Source: Thalassobacillus sp043497085 | GTDB taxonomy: Bacteria; Bacillota; Bacilli; Bacillales; Halobacillaceae | DNA length: 28,533 nucleotides | Direction: 5' to 3' (one strand) | Assembly: GCA_043497085.1 (NCBI GenBank) | Contig: JBIEKI010000027.1 | Shown here: one piece after another, positions 7,689 through 15,339 of the stretch | Numbering within the stretch: the first letter of the stretch is position 1 | Layout: every line of letters starts with the position of its first letter | Program-made: the position numbers and the translations under genes | The notes under the pieces: generated by a model | Database searches by the model: none | Told to the model about the DNA's origin: nothing | The model's input: the letters and a program-made list of their open reading frames with translations, nothing else

Positions 7689-7702
7689 GGAAAGCGTTTT
7701 AA
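7689..7702 (+). promoter_or_regulatory. Weak cre-like site between menH and menB
   Basis: GGAAAGCGTTTTAA matches the CcpA cre form TGAAAGCGTTTTCA at 12 of 14 positions, but the mismatches fall at two conserved outer bases. It lies in the 32-base menH-menB gap, right before the menB ribosome binding site. Confidence 0.25.
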
Positions 7703-7715
7703 AGGAGGAGTTTAC

Positions 7716-8534
7716 ATGGCAATTGAATGGATTAACGAACGAAATTATGAAGATATCCTTTATGAAACATATGATGGTATAGCTAAGATTACCATCAACC
7801 GTCCGGAAGTGCGCAATGCCTTCCGTCCGCAGACAGTAAATGAACTGCTGGATGCTTTTACTTATGCGAGAGATGATTCTAAAATTGGCGTTATTGTTCT
7901 GGCGGGAGCTGGTGACAAAGCATTTTGTTCCGGCGGTGACCAATCTGTGCGTGGCCACGGTGGATATGTAGGTGAAGATGAGATTCCTCGTCTAAATGTG
8001 CTTGATTTGCAACGATTGATTCGGGTAATTCCGAAACCGGTCGTAGCGATGGTTTCTGGCTACGCGATCGGAGGAGGACATGTACTGCATGTGGTCTGTG
8101 ATTTAACGATTGCAGCAGACAATGCCATTTTCGGACAGACAGGGCCTAAAGTCGGCAGCTTTGATGCCGGATATGGTGCTGGTCTTTTAGCTAGAATCGT
8201 CGGTCATAAGAAAGCACGTGAAATTTGGTACCTATGCCGTCAATATGACGCACAGGAAGCGTTGGATATGGGCTTAGTTAACACAGTAGTACCTGTAGCT
8301 GAACTGGAAACAGAAACGGTTCAATGGTGTCAGGAAATGCTTGAAAAATCACCGACTGCCCTTCGTTTCTTGAAAGCATCCTTCAACGCGGACACTGATG
8401 GGTTAGCTGGACTTCAGCAAATGGGTGGAGACGCAACACTGCTTTATTACACCACAGAAGAGGCTAAAGAAGGTCGCGATGCCTTCAAGGAAAAGAGAAA
8501 GCCAGACTTCAAACAATTTCCACGTTTCCCTTGA
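7716..8534 (+). CDS. menB: 1,4-dihydroxy-2-naphthoyl-CoA synthase MenB
   Basis: This crotonase-superfamily enzyme performs the Dieckmann-type ring closure of o-succinylbenzoyl-CoA to DHNA-CoA. The 272 residues match the usual length. Visible hallmarks are the CoA/oxyanion segment FCSGGDQSVRGHGGYVG (about residues 70-86), the second oxyanion segment SGYAIGGGHVLHVVCD (about 114-129), and GQTGPKVGSFDAGYG with the conserved Asp. The C-terminal KRKPDF..FPRFP is typical of MenB. The ATG follows AAAGGAGG. It is fourth in the operon; menE follows after a 118-base gap with its own leader signals. Confidence 0.97.
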   Translation: MAIEWINERNYEDILYETYDGIAKITINRPEVRNAFRPQTVNELLDAFTYARDDSKIGVIVLAGAGDKAFCSGGDQSVRGHGGYVGEDEIPRLNVLDLQRLIRVIPKPVVAMVSGYAIGGGHVLHVVCDLTIAADNAIFGQTGPKVGSFDAGYGAGLLARIVGHKKAREIWYLCRQYDAQEALDMGLVNTVVPVAELETETVQWCQEMLEKSPTALRFLKASFNADTDGLAGLQQMGGDATLLYYTTEEAKEGRDAFKEKRKPDFKQFPRFP

Positions 8535-8557
8535 TGGAAGCCAGAATATGATATAAT
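8531..8557 (+). promoter_or_regulatory. Candidate internal promoter for menE-menC
   Basis: TTGATG (8531-8536) and a perfect TATAAT (8552-8557) are separated by 15 bases, shorter than the 17 optimum. The -10 lies within a TATGATATAAT stretch. The predicted start falls just before the hairpin at 8569. Confidence 0.35.
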
Positions 8558-8568
8558 TTTTCCAGGAG

Positions 8569-8622
8569 GAAAGCATCAGTCCGTGCAAATAGGCGCGGAA
8601 GCTGATGCTTTCTTCTCTTTTC
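8569..8622 (+). terminator. Long hairpin with pyrimidine-rich tail between menB and menE
   Basis: GAAAGCATCAG (8569-8579) pairs with CTGATGCTTTC (8602-8612), and CCGTGC pairs with GCGCGG inside, leaving a loop of about six bases. The tail TTCTTCTCTTTT is U-rich but broken by C, so termination may be partial. It could attenuate the operon after menB, or be a stabilising 5' hairpin if menE is transcribed from the promoter just upstream. Confidence 0.6.
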
Positions 8623-8652
8623 TGATTTTTTTATTCCAAGGAGGCTTTAGAC

Positions 8653-10134
8653 ATGGAAAGCACCCTACCTCACTGGCTGCATAAACAAGCAGAATTGAAA
8701 CCACATGAAAAAGCCATTGAAACAGGTGGCGGCTCGTCCCTATCCTTTTTAGAGCTGCATGAACAAAGTAAACGATATGCAGCCTATTTTGAAGAAAAAG
8801 GTATAAAATTGGAAGACCATGTGGCTGTACTATCTTCAAATCGGTTGGAAATGGTATTAGCCATTCATGCGCTCAGTTATTTAGGCGCAGTGGTGGTATT
8901 ATTGAATACACGCCTTACTCCAGATGAGCTGGCTTTTCAAATCAAGGATGCTGAAGTCAGTTGTTTGATTACGGAGGAGGACTTTTATTCAAAAGGAGAA
9001 GCGGCGATTCGAAAAGCCGGACTGGCTGACTGCCCAATAATCCAGTATCATCTCATTAAAACAAACAGAAAGAGCCCTGATGCCATTCGTAAGGAAATCA
9101 TGTTAGATGAGGTTTTTACCATCATTTACACATCAGGCACTACAGGCAGCCCTAAGGGTGTCCAACTGACTTATGGAAATCATTGGGCAAGCGCTATCAG
9201 TTCTGCTCTTAACCTCGGTCTTTCCCAAAATGATAAATGGCTGATCTGCCTCCCGATGTTCCATGTAGGAGGATTTTCTGCGCTGATAAAAAATGTTGTT
9301 TATGGTATGCCTGTTTTATTGATGGAAAGGTTTGAGGAACAAAAGGTAAATCACGCCATCAAAAATTCCGGAGTAACGATAGTATCGGTGGTTTCTGTCA
9401 TGCTGCAGCGTTTGATAGAAGATTTACGAGATGAGCGGTTACCAGGACACTTTCGCTGCATGCTGCTTGGAGGAGGTCCCGCTCCAAAACCATTACTTGA
9501 AAATGCGAAAGATAAAGCGATTCCTGTATTCCAAACCTATGGAATGACAGAAACAGCATCGCAAATTGTAACCTTAAGCCCCAAAGACGCTCTAAAAAAG
9601 CTTGGTTCTGCAGGAAAATCACTGAGTACCGCACGACTGGAAATTGACGCTGCCCGTGGGGAAATTGGAGAAATCAAAGTAAAAGGTCCTATGGTAACAA
9701 CAGGCTACTATAAGCGGGAAAAAGCAACCACCGAAGCGCTATCTGATGGATGGCTTGCTACTGGTGATCTTGGCTATCAGGATGAGGAAGGTTTTCTATA
9801 TGTGGTAGATCGGCGGAAAGACTTAATTATTTCCGGTGGGGAAAATATTTACCCGGCAGAGATAGAAAGTGTGCTTTCAGGTATGAAAGGTATTATGGAA
9901 GCAGGGGTAACCGGTATAGAAGATCCTCGCTGGGGACAGGTACCGGCAGCTTTTGTGGTTACTCAAAAAGAATCTGCTCTCAATGAAACGGATGTCCTCC
10001 GTTATTGCAGAGATCACCTGGCAGGATATAAATGTCCAAAAGAAGTCCACTTCGTGGAAAAGCTGCCACGTAATGCTTCTAATAAGCTGCTAAGGAGAGA
10101 ACTGCCAGCTTTTCGGAAGGATGTGGAAAACTAG
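8653..10134 (+). CDS. menE: o-Succinylbenzoate-CoA ligase MenE
   Basis: This ANL-superfamily adenylating enzyme activates o-succinylbenzoate with ATP and CoA, supplying the substrate of MenB. It has 493 residues. The ATP-binding P-loop IIYTSGTTGSPKGV is at about 157-170. It is followed by the A5-type GMTETASQ, the A7 motif WLATGDLGYQDEEG, and the hinge/A8 segment DRRKDLIISGGENIYPAEIE. The catalytic A10 lysine is in NASNKLLRREL near the C terminus. The ATG follows AAGGAGG. The last base of its TAG stop is the first base of the menC start region. Confidence 0.96.
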   Translation: MESTLPHWLHKQAELKPHEKAIETGGGSSLSFLELHEQSKRYAAYFEEKGIKLEDHVAVLSSNRLEMVLAIHALSYLGAVVVLLNTRLTPDELAFQIKDAEVSCLITEEDFYSKGEAAIRKAGLADCPIIQYHLIKTNRKSPDAIRKEIMLDEVFTIIYTSGTTGSPKGVQLTYGNHWASAISSALNLGLSQNDKWLICLPMFHVGGFSALIKNVVYGMPVLLMERFEEQKVNHAIKNSGVTIVSVVSVMLQRLIEDLRDERLPGHFRCMLLGGGPAPKPLLENAKDKAIPVFQTYGMTETASQIVTLSPKDALKKLGSAGKSLSTARLEIDAARGEIGEIKVKGPMVTTGYYKREKATTEALSDGWLATGDLGYQDEEGFLYVVDRRKDLIISGGENIYPAEIESVLSGMKGIMEAGVTGIEDPRWGQVPAAFVVTQKESALNETDVLRYCRDHLAGYKCPKEVHFVEKLPRNASNKLLRRELPAFRKDVEN

Positions 10135-11237
10135 TGATGAATATAGCAGCCATTCATCTCCGGAATATAGAAATGCCGTTGAAAAAACCCTTTGATACAC
10201 ATGCTGGTCAGGTTATTGATCGGGAGCTTATTATTGTAGAAGCAGTTGATGCAGAAGGCAGAAGAGGGTTTGGAGAAGTGACAGCTTTTTCTACGCCTTT
10301 TTATACCGCTGAAACTATCCATACGGCTTGGGAATTGTTGAGCAAGGTTTTTATTCCAACTGTGGATTGGCAGAAGATTGCTCATCCGTCCGATATTTCT
10401 GTAAAGTTAGCCGGCTATCAGGGGAATGAAATGGCAAAGGCGGGATTGGAAGCTGCCCTGTGGGATTTATTTGCAAAACAAAAGATGCAAAGCCTTAGTG
10501 AATTGCTCGGGGGAACCCGCACACATGTAGATACAGGAGTAGTTATGAGTTTATCTGATGAAATCGGTAAAGTGATTGAGGATTATCAAAAAGAAGGCTA
10601 CCGGCGTTATAAGCTGAAAGTAGAAAAATATAAAGAAGCACAGGCCATTCAAAAAGTAAGAGAATATTCCCAGGAACTACCCATCATGATTGATGTGAAT
10701 GGCATGTATGAAGAAAAAGATATTCCTTATTTGGAAGAACTGGACTCCCATGACTTGATGATGATCGAACAACCATTTCGTGCCGGAGACTTTTTCCTGC
10801 ATCAACAGCTGCAAAATGTATTAAAGACACCGTTATGTTTGGATGAGAGTATCAGGTCATTGGCTGATGCAGAACAAGCGATCCGAATGGAAAGCTGCCG
10901 GATCATCAACATCAAAATAAGCAGGGTGGGAGGGTTGACAGAAGCCCTGGCTATCCATGACTTTACCAGGAAATCTGATACACCAGTATGGTGTGGGGGA
11001 ATGGTTGAATCCGGGATATCGCGAGCCCACAATATCGCGCTTGCTTCCCTGGAAGGTTTCTCAATTCCCGGTGACATATCGGCTTCTTCCCGGTTCTGGG
11101 AAAGGGACTTGATTGTTCCTGAAGTGAAAGTGAAGAAAGGGAAAATAGAGGTGCCTACTGAACCGGGGATCGGCTTTGAAATAGACGAGGAGTATCTTAA
11201 GTTTGTGACCAAAGTTGCAACTGCTTTCCGGGTATAG
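10134..11237 (+). CDS. menC: o-Succinylbenzoate synthase MenC
   Basis: This enolase-superfamily enzyme dehydrates SHCHC to o-succinylbenzoate. At 367 residues it is full length, with an N-terminal capping domain and a barrel. The acid/base lysines are the KLK at 160-162 (second Lys catalytic) and K261 in INIKISRVGG. The metal ligands are D187 (IDVNG), E212 (MIEQP) and D237 (CLDES). Such enzymes (NSAR/OSBS group) can also racemise N-acylamino acids, but the operon points to menaquinone. GTG at 10134 and ATG at 10137 are both possible starts, next to the menE stop. It is the last gene of the operon, followed by a terminator. Confidence 0.95.
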   Translation: MMNIAAIHLRNIEMPLKKPFDTHAGQVIDRELIIVEAVDAEGRRGFGEVTAFSTPFYTAETIHTAWELLSKVFIPTVDWQKIAHPSDISVKLAGYQGNEMAKAGLEAALWDLFAKQKMQSLSELLGGTRTHVDTGVVMSLSDEIGKVIEDYQKEGYRRYKLKVEKYKEAQAIQKVREYSQELPIMIDVNGMYEEKDIPYLEELDSHDLMMIEQPFRAGDFFLHQQLQNVLKTPLCLDESIRSLADAEQAIRMESCRIINIKISRVGGLTEALAIHDFTRKSDTPVWCGGMVESGISRAHNIALASLEGFSIPGDISASSRFWERDLIVPEVKVKKGKIEVPTEPGIGFEIDEEYLKFVTKVATAFRV

Positions 11238-11264
11238 TAGCGTGTAAGCTTTTTAAACAAAAGT

Positions 11265-11311
11265 AAAGCCTTTGGATTCTTATGGAGTCCGAAGGCTTAT
11301 TTGTTTTTTTA
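11265..11311 (+). terminator. Intrinsic terminator of the men operon
   Basis: AAGCCTTTGGATTC pairs with GGAGTCCGAAGGCTT (one bulged or wobble position) around TTAT and is followed by ATTTGTTTTTTT. It lies about 30 bases after the menC stop. Confidence 0.88.
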
Positions 11312-11605
11312 GGCTCTGTTTCATATTGTTGTTGATATTACCTTAGAGGGATATCCAAATAAAGGGCCGAAAAGTCAAAGACTTGATTTCGAGATATTGT
11401 TTGGTGGAGCTTAGGGGCGTTGGGAAACGGTTCGCTTTCCGTGGGCGTGTGCTGAGTCTCCTCAGGCTTCGCCTTGCGGGACCTCATCTATCACGCAACT
11501 CCCACAGGACTTTGAAATTTTCCCCTTAACTTAACCCACGCACGAAGGAATTGCGTAGCATTTTCGAGGAGTCTCACCGTTTCCCTACGCCCCTTGCCAT
11601 AATAG
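11311..11605. repeat. Structured dispersed repeat, copy 1
   Basis: This non-coding block shares ordered segments with 28207-28450: TAGGCTCTGTT at its edge, a 31-base block at 11363-11393 matching 28262-28292 with two differences, GGAAACGGTTCGCTTTCC (11423-11440), and CTCCTCAGGCTTCGCCTT (about 11459-11476). It also has internal inverted repeats. GGGGCGTTGGGAAACGGTT near 11414 pairs imperfectly with CACCGTTTCCCTACGCCCC near 11576, so most of it could fold as one long arm. A GC-rich, CTTCG-containing repeat of this kind is familiar from Bacillaceae intergenic regions, often beside insertion sequences (from memory). The reading frame over 11551-11868 is an artefact. Bases 11606-11767, up to the next gene, show nothing clear. 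Confidence 0.75.
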
Positions 11606-11767
11606 GAAGTTTATGGAATAAGAGGAAGATGGCATCAGGAATGAAATTTAAAAAGTCGGGTATGAAGGTAGGGACACACAAACTTATCAAAAGGATTAAG
11701 AATGGAAAAGTTTGTCATGGTTTGAGGCCATTCCCTTCGGGGTACCTTTTAGTCTTGGGAGGTTTAT

Positions 11768-12478
11768 ATGAAAAAAATACTTATTTCTACACTTGTACTT
11801 TTAGTAATCATTTCAGCTATCTCTTATTTCATAGCACAACAACAAAAACAGAAAGCGAAGACGAATGAAAACGAAGAGCTTGTTGCTTTGGGAGATTCCC
11901 TGACTTACGGTGTAGGGGATAAAACAGGGACTGGATATGTGGGAGATTTGCAAAAACTCTTAAGTGAAAACCATGATGGGCCTGTCACTGTTCATAATTA
12001 CGGGATCCCAGGGCAACAAACAGATGGTCTGCTACAGCAATTAAAAAAATCCGACATCCAGGAAAACGTAGCAGAAGCAGATTATATTATTATCTTTATC
12101 GGGACCAACGACTTGATTAAAAGTAATGGGGGAGATCTTGCCAAATTATATGATGAACGGATAGAGCAAGGAAAAGCAGATTATGAAAAGAATTTAAAAA
12201 GGATTTTTAGTATCATACGAGAAAATAATCCCGATGCACCTGTTTTATATCTTGGTTTATATAATCCCTTTCCATCTTCCTCAGAGCTTGATAAGGTAGT
12301 GGGAAATTGGAATGAGAGCAGTCAGAAGATCGTTAGCGACTATTCCAGAACAAAATTCATTGAAACGAATGGCCTTTTTGATAAAAAGTCTAATAAGTAT
12401 TTCAGCGATGCTCTCCATCCAACTGAAAAGGGATATAAATTGATTACGCAAAAAATAATAAAAGAATATGACTTTTAA
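11768..12478 (+). CDS. SGNH/GDSL-type hydrolase, membrane-anchored or secreted
   Basis: This 236-residue protein has an N-terminal hydrophobic segment (about residues 4-22) that acts as signal anchor or uncleaved signal, so the enzyme domain should face outward. Block I is VALGDSLTYGVGD (nucleophile Ser about residue 44). The block II Gly lies in NYGIPGQQT, block III is FIGTNDLI, and block V is DALHPTEKGY with the catalytic Asp and His. This is a complete GDSL lipase/esterase set, similar in layout to Bacillus YpmR/LipC-type proteins. The substrate is unknown (lipid ester, acyl or cell-wall acetyl group). GGGAGG precedes the ATG. A terminator follows it, so it appears to be a single-gene unit. 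Confidence 0.85.
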   Translation: MKKILISTLVLLVIISAISYFIAQQQKQKAKTNENEELVALGDSLTYGVGDKTGTGYVGDLQKLLSENHDGPVTVHNYGIPGQQTDGLLQQLKKSDIQENVAEADYIIIFIGTNDLIKSNGGDLAKLYDERIEQGKADYEKNLKRIFSIIRENNPDAPVLYLGLYNPFPSSSELDKVVGNWNESSQKIVSDYSRTKFIETNGLFDKKSNKYFSDALHPTEKGYKLITQKIIKEYDF

Positions 12479-12498
12479 GTTTATACTACCAATGATTA

Positions 12499-12537
12499 GG
12501 AAAGACCTGGGCCACTCCAGGTCTTTCCTTTCATTTT
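12499..12537 (+). terminator. Intrinsic terminator between convergent genes
   Basis: GAAAGACCTGG pairs with CCAGGTCTTTC around six bases, followed by CTTTCATTTTT on the plus strand. It ends the GDSL hydrolase transcript and overlaps the 3' end of the convergent feo unit, where the same stem may also terminate. Confidence 0.85.
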
Positions 12538-12713
12538 TGCTTGAGATAAACTTGAGCCGGAACGCTATCACAGCAGTCATTTTCCTTCTTACTACAACTG
12601 TTCTGTAATTCACAGGTGGCGCAGGCTCCTTTTTTACTATTTTTAACGTGCTTGAACATTGCATAACTGGCATAGCCGAAAATAACCAGGCCGATCACTA
12701 TATTCACTAGCAT
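12531..12713 (-). CDS. FeoB-associated Cys-rich membrane protein
   Basis: A 60-residue protein with one N-terminal transmembrane helix (about residues 3-20) and a short cysteine-rich tail: CATCELQNSC and NDCC give five cysteines within about 20 residues. Such proteins often follow feoB in Firmicutes and are thought to help the ferrous iron transporter, perhaps as a FeoC-like accessory or metal ligand, though the function is not established. The start ATG (12711-12713) follows a GAGGGGGT site and lies 25 bases after the feoB stop, so it is probably co-transcribed as feoA-feoB-this gene. Confidence 0.85.
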   Translation of the reverse strand: MLVNIVIGLVIFGYASYAMFKHVKNSKKGACATCELQNSCSKKENDCCDSVPAQVYLKQK

Positions 12714-12737
12714 TTTATTTAACCCCCTCTACTTTAA

Positions 12738-14717
12738 CTATCCGAGGAACCATTGACCGATTTGATAAATGCAAAAAGAAATGGCATAAGCAATGACAAG
12801 CGCGTATCCCATACTGAAGAAAGTCCATTTTTTTGATCCTGTCTCCTTATTGATTGCCGCTATGGTAGCGAGACATGGGATATACAACAAGATAAATACC
12901 ATGAAGCTGTATGATGCTAATGGTGTGAAGGAGGTTGCTAAAACTTCTTGCAATGAACCATCAGGTACGGCGTAAATGATGCTCATGGTAGAGACCACCA
13001 CTTCTTTTGCCAAAAAACCTGTTAGTAAGGCAGCAGCTGATTGCCAGTTATCAAATCCGATTGGTGCGAATAGCGGTGCAATACTATTTCCTATTAGGGC
13101 TAAAAAGCTTTCATCCATAGAAACATCCAATCCGCCTGGGCCTGCATAGGTAAGGAGCCAAATAAACACAGAACCTGCAAAAATGAAAGTACCTGCTTTG
13201 CGGACGAACCCCTTCCCTTTGTCCCATGTACTTCTCCACAAGCTAGTCCATTGAGGCAGTCGGTAGGGAGGCAGTTCCATCACAAAGAAAGATTCCTCCT
13301 GCTTTAAAATAGTCTTGGAAAACACTTTGGCTAAAAGGAGAGCCATCACTATACCTAATAAATAGATAGATAAAACGACGATAGCCTGGTACTGGGTGAA
13401 AAAGGCACCGACAAATAAGGCGTAAACCGGAAGGCGAGCTGAACAGGACATTAATGGGGTCAGCAGGATAGTCAACAGCCGTTCTTTTGGTTGTTCCACA
13501 GTCCTTGCTGCCATGACACCAGGTACGTTACAGCCGAACCCTATGATCATAGGAATGAAGGACTTACCGTTCAATCCGATTGCCTGCATAATACGGTCCA
13601 TCACCGTCGCTACACGAGCCATGTAACCGGAATCTTCTAACAGAGATATAAAAAAGAACAGGATAAAGATCTGAGGGACAAACACTAATACACCTCCGAC
13701 ACCAGCGACAATACCGTCAAGCACTAATGCATGAATGAAACTGCTGGCGCCTATCATTCCTAATAATTGTTCAAGACCTGAAGTCAATGGACCTGAAAAC
13801 AAGCGATCCAACTGGTCTGATAACGGGAACCCGAGCCAGTTGAATGTTAACATGAACATGGCGTACATCAATAATAAGAATATCGGCAATCCGAGATATT
13901 TATGGGTAGCAAGGGCATCTATCTTATCGGTAAGCGTAACGCTGTCGACTTTTTCACGGATAGTAGCCCTTTCGATGATGTGCTCGATATATTTATTCCG
14001 GGTTTCTTGAATATTGATAGCAGGTGGCTTCGATAACTTCTCTTCTAATTCACTACGTATTTTGTGAAGCAGAGATTCATCAGCTACTGAGTTAATGAAA
14101 TCTTCCACTGCTTTGTTTTCCTCAAAGAATTGAATGGCAAGCCATCGTTTAGCTGAGAATGACTCTGGCAATAATTTCGCTAATTTCGTGATAGCATTTT
14201 CCACATCTATGCCATAATCCAGTTTAAATGGTTTACGCCAGACGTTCTTTTCATATAATTCATCTTCTAAAAATTCTACACCGGTCCCTGAACGGGCGAT
14301 GATAGGTACGACAGGGACGCCCAACTCTTCAGAAAGGTAATCTTCCTGGACGCGGATGCCCCGTAATTTGGCGACATCGGTCATATTCAACCCAATCACT
14401 AATGGCTTACCAAACTCCAGCAAAGGTATGGTCAGGTTCAAATTCCTTCTCAGCTGTGAGGCATCAACGATATTCAGCATTTCTTCAAATGAGTCATGTA
14501 ATAAGAAATTCGATACTACCGCTTCATCTTTTGATAGTGGGTTCAAGGAATAGATACCAGGTAAATCAATCAAATCGCCTTTTCCATTACGTAACGATCC
14601 TACTTTTTTTTCGACCGTAACGCCGCTCCAGTTGCCAACATACTGATAAGATCCTGTTAGCGTATTGAACAAAGAAGTTTTCCCTGTATTCGGGTTTCCG
14701 AACAGTGCTATTTGCAT
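12738..14717 (-). CDS. feoB: Ferrous iron transporter FeoB
   Basis: This is the inner-membrane Fe(II) importer with a cytosolic G-protein domain. At 659 residues the length is normal. The N-terminal G domain has G1 GNPNTGKTS (residues 7-15), G3 DLPG (near 52) and G4 NMTD (near 111). The helical regulatory domain spans about 160-270. The membrane part carries two Gate regions with conserved cysteines, GFGCNVPGVMAARTV and MSCSARLPVYALF, and about ten helices. The start overlaps the feoA stop region by ten bases, so translation is likely coupled. The whole unit lies behind the Fur and Fnr-type sites at 14968-15030. Confidence 0.97.
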   Translation of the reverse strand: MQIALFGNPNTGKTSLFNTLTGSYQYVGNWSGVTVEKKVGSLRNGKGDLIDLPGIYSLNPLSKDEAVVSNFLLHDSFEEMLNIVDASQLRRNLNLTIPLLEFGKPLVIGLNMTDVAKLRGIRVQEDYLSEELGVPVVPIIARSGTGVEFLEDELYEKNVWRKPFKLDYGIDVENAITKLAKLLPESFSAKRWLAIQFFEENKAVEDFINSVADESLLHKIRSELEEKLSKPPAINIQETRNKYIEHIIERATIREKVDSVTLTDKIDALATHKYLGLPIFLLLMYAMFMLTFNWLGFPLSDQLDRLFSGPLTSGLEQLLGMIGASSFIHALVLDGIVAGVGGVLVFVPQIFILFFFISLLEDSGYMARVATVMDRIMQAIGLNGKSFIPMIIGFGCNVPGVMAARTVEQPKERLLTILLTPLMSCSARLPVYALFVGAFFTQYQAIVVLSIYLLGIVMALLLAKVFSKTILKQEESFFVMELPPYRLPQWTSLWRSTWDKGKGFVRKAGTFIFAGSVFIWLLTYAGPGGLDVSMDESFLALIGNSIAPLFAPIGFDNWQSAAALLTGFLAKEVVVSTMSIIYAVPDGSLQEVLATSFTPLASYSFMVFILLYIPCLATIAAINKETGSKKWTFFSMGYALVIAYAISFCIYQIGQWFLG

Positions 14718-14944
14718 GACAATCGCTCCACTTCTAAGTATCTTGCATCTTTATTTCTTATACTGAGACACTGTCCTTCGCAGTCAAGCATGCATGGTCC
14801 CCCGAAAGGAAGACGGTTCTTTACATAAATCTTGCTATTATTTCGGATACCCATTTGTATCAGGCGCTGTTGCAGCCATTTATTGATCTGGGACATGTCT
14901 TTGATGACTGCAGGTTCACCAAGCTCTAAGTCCATCAACTTCAT
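14708..14944 (-). CDS. feoA: Ferrous iron transport accessory protein FeoA
   Basis: A small SH3-like protein that supports FeoB. From the ATG at 14942-14944 it has 78 residues, with the FeoA core LELGEPAVIKDM, QRLIQMGIRNNSKIYVKNRLP and a C-terminal segment ending RLSCK. I prefer this start to the GTG at 14951-14953, because that codon abuts the ribosome binding site (AAGAGGTG), whereas the ATG is about seven bases beyond it. It overlaps feoB by ten bases. Confidence 0.93.
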   Translation of the reverse strand: MKLMDLELGEPAVIKDMSQINKWLQQRLIQMGIRNNSKIYVKNRLPFGGPCMLDCEGQCLSIRNKDARYLEVERLSCK

Positions 14945-14967
14945 GTAGATCACCTCTTATCAGTTAA

Positions 14968-14982
14968 TGAAAATCGTTATCA
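14968..14982 (-). promoter_or_regulatory. Fur box at the feoA start site
   Basis: TGAAAATCGTTATCA matches the 7-1-7 Fur pattern TGATAATNATTATCA at all but two defined positions. It spans about -2 to +14 relative to the start inferred from the TACAAT -10 (14988-14993, minus strand). Fur bound there would block feoAB transcription when iron is plentiful. Confidence 0.8.
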
Positions 14983-14987
14983 ATTAG

Positions 14988-15030
14988 ATTGTATTGGATA
15001 AATGAGAAAAAGGTTATGATTTACATCACA
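14988..15030 (-). promoter_or_regulatory. feoAB promoter with Crp/Fnr-type activator box
   Basis: On the minus strand TGTGATGTAAATCATA (plus 15015-15030) matches TGTGA-N6-TCACA with one mismatch. The -10 hexamer TACAAT lies at plus 14988-14993. If transcription starts at 14981, the box centre (15022.5) is at -41.5, the classical class II position for Fnr and Crp. The -35 region itself has no good hexamer, as expected of an activator-dependent promoter. Which Crp/Fnr member binds cannot be told from sequence. Confidence 0.55.
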
Positions 15031-15097
15031 TGACACAAAATGTCCATATATATAGGATTACCATCTGGTTCTGTTATCTGCTGAGGTGGTCATTCCT

Positions 15098-15211
15098 ATG
15101 ACGATAAGGGAAGTCATTTCCTTTCTATTCGATCTAACAGGACGAAGATTTACCGCTTCTATGCGGATAAAGAATGGTTCCCTTGACCCTCTTCTGCTTG
15201 AACAGGGATAA
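15098..15211 (+). CDS. Possible small protein, 37 residues, unknown
   Basis: An ATG at 15098 preceded by CTGAGGTGG opens a 37-codon frame ending TAA, reading MTIREVISFLFDLTGRRF at its start. A promoter-like pair, ATGACA (15030-15035) and TAGGAT (15053-15058), lies 17 bases apart upstream. It fills the 395-base gap between feoA and fhuF. I recognise no family, and it may be a chance frame or a remnant. Confidence 0.3.
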   Translation: MTIREVISFLFDLTGRRFTASMRIKNGSLDPLLLEQG

Positions 15212-15221
15212 AAAAATCAAA

Positions 15222-15236
15222 TGAAAATGATTATCA
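15222..15236 (+). promoter_or_regulatory. Fur box of fhuF
   Basis: TGAAAATGATTATCA matches the Fur pattern TGATAATNATTATCA at all but one defined position. It sits just upstream of the fhuF -35, so Fur would block polymerase access under iron-replete conditions. Confidence 0.85.
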
Positions 15237-15242
15237 AATTCA

Positions 15243-15271
15243 TTGACAGCATTTAGAAAGCTACATACACT
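15243..15271 (+). promoter_or_regulatory. Sigma-A promoter of fhuF
   Basis: A perfect TTGACA (15243-15248) and TACACT (15266-15271) are 17 bases apart. The predicted start is near 15278, about 60 bases before the fhuF ATG. Confidence 0.75.
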
Positions 15272-15339
15272 TATAGTTGGAATATATAAAAATTTGGAAC
15301 TTAAACTATAATGGACGGACGTATATCGAGGTGAAAGTT

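Noticed and set aside
11551..11868. Open frame of 105 codons overlapping the repeat and the start of the GDSL hydrolase
   Set aside because: It begins inside the structured repeat, has no ribosome binding site, and overlaps in another frame a gene with full GDSL motifs.
15277..15339. N-terminal extension of fhuF from a TTG
   Set aside because: The codon coincides with the predicted transcription start and lacks a ribosome binding site; the ATG at 15340 has one.
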